A DNA stretch of 8,963 nucleotides, from positions 17,209-26,171 of the forward strand of contig MENB01000062.1 of NCBI GenBank assembly GCA_001768125.1, written 5' to 3'. Positions 7,650 to 8,963 of this stretch are shown in pieces. Position 1 is the first letter of the stretch; the number at the start of each line of letters is the position of its first letter. The notes below the pieces were generated by a model. The model searched no databases, was not told the DNA's origin, and saw only the letters and a program-made list of their open reading frames with translations. The position numbers and the translations under genes were made by a program. The DNA is from Armatimonadetes bacterium RBG_19FT_COMBO_69_19 (GTDB lineage Bacteria; Sysuimicrobiota; Sysuimicrobiia; Sysuimicrobiales; Kaftiobacteriaceae).

Positions 7650-7991
7650 GCGGAGTTCGTGCATGTGGCGTCGGCGGCGGAGCTGCCGCCGGGTGGCGTC
7701 ACGGTGATCACGGCCGGCGGGCGCAGCATCGCGGTCTTCAACGTCGAGGGGGCGTTCTACGCCATCGACGATAGCTGCACCCACGAGTACGCTCCGCTGT
7801 CCCCGGGTACGCGCGTCGGCGAGATCGTGACCTGTCCCAAGCACGGCTCGCGCTTCAACGTCCGCACCGGGGGCGTGCTCTCCCTGCCCGCGGTGGTGCC
7901 CGTGAACATCTATCCGGTCAAGGTGGAAGACGGGCAGGTGTACGTGCTGCCCGAGCCCCAGCGCGGACGGGGGATGCCGCACAAGGCGTAG
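7647..7991 (+). CDS. Rieske [2Fe-2S] ferredoxin-like protein of the suf operon
   Basis: This small soluble 114-residue protein carries a complete Rieske motif: CTH (C44, H46), 16 residues, then CPKH (C63, H66), which ligate a [2Fe-2S] cluster through two Cys and two His. It has no signal peptide, membrane anchor or the extra disulfide cysteines of cytochrome bc1 Rieske proteins, so it resembles the ferredoxin subunits of aromatic-ring dioxygenases or NirD. No oxygenase lies nearby. Its place between sufD and sufS matches the small Rieske proteins found in suf operons of Actinobacteria and other lineages. It may deliver electrons to cluster assembly or repair, or be an early recipient of clusters; this is inference. 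It follows sufD by 17 bases and precedes sufS by 12. The C-terminus (QRGRGMPHKA) is a short basic tail. Confidence 0.93.
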   Translation: MAEFVHVASAAELPPGGVTVITAGGRSIAVFNVEGAFYAIDDSCTHEYAPLSPGTRVGEIVTCPKHGSRFNVRTGGVLSLPAVVPVNIYPVKVEDGQVYVLPEPQRGRGMPHKA

Positions 7992-8003
7992 CGGGAGGCG
8001 ACG

Positions 8004-8963
8004 ATGCTGAGCCCCCGGATCCGCGACGACTTCCCGATCCTCGCCCAGCCCGCGCACGGGAGGCGTTTGGTGTACCTCGACAGCGCGGCGACGTCACAGA
8101 AGCCGCAGCGTGTGATCGACGCGCTGGTTCGCTACTACCGCGAATACAACGCGAACGTTCACCGCGGCATCTACAAGATCGCCGAGCAGGCCACTGAAGC
8201 CTACGAGGCCTCGCGCGCGAAGGTGGCCCGGTTCATCAACGCCCGTCGGCCGGAGGAGCTCATCTTCACGCGCGGCACCACCGAGGCGATCAACCTGGTC
8301 GCCTACGCCTGGGGGCGTGCCAACGTGCGCCCCGGGGATGAGATCCTCCTCACCGAGATGGAGCACCACAGCAACCTCGTCCCCTGGCAGATGTTAGCAG
8401 CCGAGCGTGATGCTCGGCTGCTGTTTGTGCCCTTCGATGATCAGGGACTGCTCCGTCTGGAGGAGTTCGATCGCCTGCTTACCGATCGCACGAAACTCGT
8501 CGCGCTGACGCATCAATCCAACGTGCTGGGCACGATCACCCCCGTGCGGGAGATCGCCGCGAAGGCCCACGCCGCCGGAGCGCTCGTCCTCGTGGACGGC
8601 GCCCAGAGCGCGCCCCACATGCCGGTCGACGTGCAGGCCCTCGGCGCCGACTTCTTCGCCTTCTCGGCGCACAAGATGTGCGGCCCGACCGGGGCCGGTG
8701 CCTTGTGGGGGCGGTACGAGCTGCTGGAGGCGATGCCCCCGTTCCAGGGCGGCGGCGAGATGATCATGCTCGTCCACTTGGACAAGACGACCTACAAGGA
8801 CCCGCCGCACAAGTTCGAAGCCGGGACACCGAACATCGCCGACTGCATCGCGTGGGGCGAGGCCGTGGACTACCTCACGGAGATCGGCATGCCCGCGATC
8901 CGCGAGCACGAGCAGCGGCTCACCGCCTACGCGATGCGACGACTCGCGGAGGTTCCGGGGTTG
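8004..8963 (+). CDS. sufS: Cysteine desulfurase SufS, 5' part
   Basis: SufS is the PLP-dependent enzyme that takes sulfur from L-cysteine as a persulfide and supplies it, usually through SufU or SufE, to SufB. The first 320 codons are present and the gene runs off the right edge. It is a group II (SufS/CsdA) type: YLDSAATSQKP (24-34), NVHRGIY (51-57), TRGTTEAIN (89-97), EMEHHSN (118-124), SNVLGT (172-177), VDGAQSAPH (197-205) and the PLP-lysine motif FSAHKMCGPTG (K224). FEAGTPNI (271-278) is also conserved. The persulfide cysteine should lie about 35-50 residues past the window end and cannot be checked. ATG 8004 is preceded by GGGAGGCG (7993-8000) and gives the normal N-terminus. A perfect 11-bp inverted repeat lies inside the gene at 8396-8422. 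A partner sufU or sufE may follow outside the window. Confidence 0.98.
   Translation, partial: MLSPRIRDDFPILAQPAHGRRLVYLDSAATSQKPQRVIDALVRYYREYNANVHRGIYKIAEQATEAYEASRAKVARFINARRPEELIFTRGTTEAINLVAYAWGRANVRPGDEILLTEMEHHSNLVPWQMLAAERDARLLFVPFDDQGLLRLEEFDRLLTDRTKLVALTHQSNVLGTITPVREIAAKAHAAGALVLVDGAQSAPHMPVDVQALGADFFAFSAHKMCGPTGAGALWGRYELLEAMPPFQGGGEMIMLVHLDKTTYKDPPHKFEAGTPNIADCIAWGEAVDYLTEIGMPAIREHEQRLTAYAMRRLAEVPGL
8396..8422 (+). repeat. Perfect 11-bp inverted repeat (hairpin) inside sufS
   Basis: The arms AGCAGCCGAGC (8396-8406) and GCTCGGCTGCT (8412-8422) are exactly complementary around the 5-base loop GTGAT. The transcript could fold into a strong GC-rich stem, followed by GTTTGTG. It encodes part of LAAERDARLLF (131-141) within an uninterrupted reading frame. 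A functional role is not shown. Confidence 0.8.

Noticed and set aside
8396..8430. Hairpin in sufS as an intrinsic terminator that ends transcription
   Set aside because: It is followed by GTTTGTG rather than a real U-tract and lies in the middle of an essential-type gene with an intact frame. It is retained only as a repeat and a finding.
8394..8909. Minus-strand open frames antisense to sufS
   Set aside because: The plus-strand frame encodes an intact SufS with all catalytic motifs. The antisense frames have no homology that I recognise.

Overview
The window is GC-rich bacterial chromosomal DNA that is almost entirely coding, with short gaps, overlapping genes and several GTG starts. Two features suggest a GC-rich, possibly Gram-positive-like or deep-branching lineage (Actinobacteria, Chloroflexota, Deinococcota, Armatimonadota or similar): a pyruvate-dehydrogenase-type complex with separate E1 alpha and E1 beta subunits, and a SUF iron-sulfur operon with an embedded Rieske protein. 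The sequence does not allow a firmer assignment. There are no mobile elements, CRISPR arrays, tRNA or rRNA genes, and no gene-free stretch longer than 79 bases.

Layout. Positions 1-2816 (minus strand) hold a 2-oxoacid dehydrogenase operon read right to left: E1 alpha (2816-1782), E1 beta (1789-809, overlapping by 8 bases) and the N-terminal 266 codons of E2 (798-1, cut by the window edge). A 49-bp AT-rich divergent promoter region (2817-2865) separates it from a plus-strand pair: a 61-residue charged helical protein (2866-3051) and an adenosine-deaminase-family enzyme (3048-4064), which share an ATGA stop/start overlap. Next comes a 79-bp regulatory gap (4065-4143), then the suf operon sufC-sufB-sufD-Rieske-sufS (4144-8963, with sufS cut by the right edge).

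How it works together. SufB, SufC and SufD form the Fe-S scaffold and ATPase. SufS mobilises cysteine sulfur for it, and the small Rieske protein is a probable redox partner or accessory. The dehydrogenase feeds carbon into acetyl-CoA or a related acyl-CoA; its lipoylation depends on lipoyl synthase, an Fe-S enzyme, but a regulatory link between the two operons is only speculation.

The most informative non-coding signal lies upstream of sufC. A GACT-N5-AGTC inverted repeat (core 4109-4121) matches the core of the IscR type 1 operator exactly. It sits just downstream of a plausible sigma-70 promoter whose -35 box overlaps the deaminase stop codon. This suggests Fe-S feedback control by an Rrf2-family repressor that is not encoded in the window. 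No wholly new system was found. The other points worth checking are the small coupled ORF, a deaminase with an altered metal-site motif, an E1 alpha without the usual phospho-loop serine, and a perfect 11-bp hairpin inside sufS.
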